Assembly: GCA_030267905.1 (NCBI GenBank)
Contig: BRXX01000351.1
Coordinates: forward strand, 1 to 64,000
Reading direction: 5' to 3'
Source of the DNA: Triparma verrucosa
Taxonomy: Eukaryota; Sar; Bolidophyceae; Parmales; Triparmaceae
Length of the DNA stretch: 64,000 bases
The translations under genes were made by a program, and so were the position numbers. This document shows positions 63,367 through 64,000 of this stretch, one piece after another. The first letter of the stretch is position 1. Each line of letters opens with the position of its first letter. The notes below the pieces were generated by a model, which did not search any database, was not told the origin of the DNA, and saw nothing but the letters and a program-made list of their open reading frames with translations.

Positions 63367-64000
63367 TCACTTATCAGCTTCCCCATGATCATAATCACAC
63401 CTAAACCTCTCCTGCGGACATCCCATAAACCCTTCCTGCCTCCCTCCCGCAACCACAAAATCCCAACCCCCCTCAACCTTCACACACCCTAGATCATATA
63501 TGTCTCCCTTCGGTTCTATGTGGTCTAATACGGGTTCGGGGGAACCTGTTAAAGTGTTGAAAGTCTTTATTTCACCGTTGGAGTTCCAGGATATTAGGAG
63601 GAGTTCGTCTTCGTCTGTTCCGGAGGAGTCGGATGTTTTTGGGGGGAAGAAGAGACTGCCGTACACGTTTCCGCCGACCATGAATACTCCTTCGCACCTG
63701 TGTGTTTTTTATTTATATCGTAATCGAGGTGTGTGTGTGTATGTATTTTGTTTGTCGTTCATTAGAAAACGAAAAAAAGCGGTTGTGATTCATTCCCCCC
63801 CCCCAATCCACAATCTCTCTCTCACCTCCACCTCTCCTTAAACCCCCAAAGCACAACATGCCCCGTACTAAACCCCGTCGTACACCTCCCCCCCTCCCAA
63901 TCCCACCCACAACTCGTAACCCTACTCCCTTCAACCGGTAAACTCAAAACCTGCTCACAATGTAAATGAAAATCAACGACTCTACACGTCCCGTCGCTTA
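63367..64000 (-). CDS. WD40-repeat protein, 3' end only (continues beyond the window)
   Basis: Exons seen are 63826-64000 (partial, running off the window edge) and 63367-63697, joined in frame across an intron with GTGAGAGAG and ACACACAG. The fragment shows WD40-like blades: DGTCRVVDFHLHCEQVLSL, VTSCGWDWEGGRCTTGFSTG, HVVLWGFKERW, then ELLLISWNSNGEIKTFNTLT. The exact family (for example a TFIIIC-type or Elongator-type propeller) cannot be told from the fragment. The intron contains a T-rich and CA-repeat stretch. Confidence 0.6.

Noticed and set aside
1..64000. CRISPR arrays, insertion sequences, tRNA or rRNA genes, viral or toxin genes
   Set aside because: None seen: repeats present are coding or simple tandem repeats without spacer structure, no transposase-like protein was found, and no tRNA arm motifs were recognised by eye.

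Overview
This window reads as compact nuclear DNA from a photosynthetic stramenopile (ochrophyte alga). About 33 protein genes sit in 64 kb. Most are split by short introns (about 65-170 bp) that start GTGAG. A ketol-acid reductoisomerase carries an ER signal peptide followed by a Phe-containing plastid cleavage motif, as expected for a plastid of secondary red-algal origin. A flagellar radial-spoke gene (CFAP91) shows the lineage makes or made flagella. The mix fits a bolidophyte/parmalean or pelagophyte-type alga, but that placement is my inference. I saw no tRNA, rRNA, transposase or CRISPR array. All exon joins were made by eye from splice sites, reading frame and protein continuity.

Layout. 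0.6-10 kb: an EGF/beta-helix cell-surface protein with a frame break, a small tail-anchored protein, an RlmN-type radical-SAM methyltransferase, frataxin, MIC60, a GOT1-domain protein and a Rossmann-fold protein. 10-20 kb: NiCoT metal transporter, ketol-acid reductoisomerase, histidinol-phosphate aminotransferase, a TPR protein and a GOLD-domain protein. 19-32 kb: an unrecognised nine-exon protein, a PSI/UIM membrane protein with 114-bp tandem repeats, a coiled-coil membrane protein, APC8/CDC23, an Orai-like calcium channel and SRP68. 32-48 kb: Spo11/Top6A, a cyclic-nucleotide-gated channel, CFAP91, a TKL-like kinase ending in a CaaX box, a possible ciliary protein with a frame break, a TBC Rab-GAP, a mitochondrial RRM-like protein and an SDR. 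48-64 kb: a multidomain peptide:N-glycanase, a Strawberry-notch helicase, a hexose-6-phosphate mutarotase, a C2H2 zinc-finger protein, part of a membrane protein, a Gle1-like/CCCH/FG-repeat fusion and the 3' end of a WD40 gene.

The genes do not form one pathway. The most notable signals are: (1) an intron family sharing a nearly fixed 3' end (CTAAC branch point plus a roughly 20-nt TCGTCGCTTCGCTC-type segment ending in CAG), often with complementary sequence near the 5' splice site, which suggests introner-like spread; (2) a fusion joining a Gle1-like region to a Nup42-like CCCH/FG region; (3) a peptide:N-glycanase fused to ILEI-like, nucleoredoxin-like and PUB domains; (4) very tight tail-to-tail gene spacing, with 37-47 bp between stop codons in five pairs.
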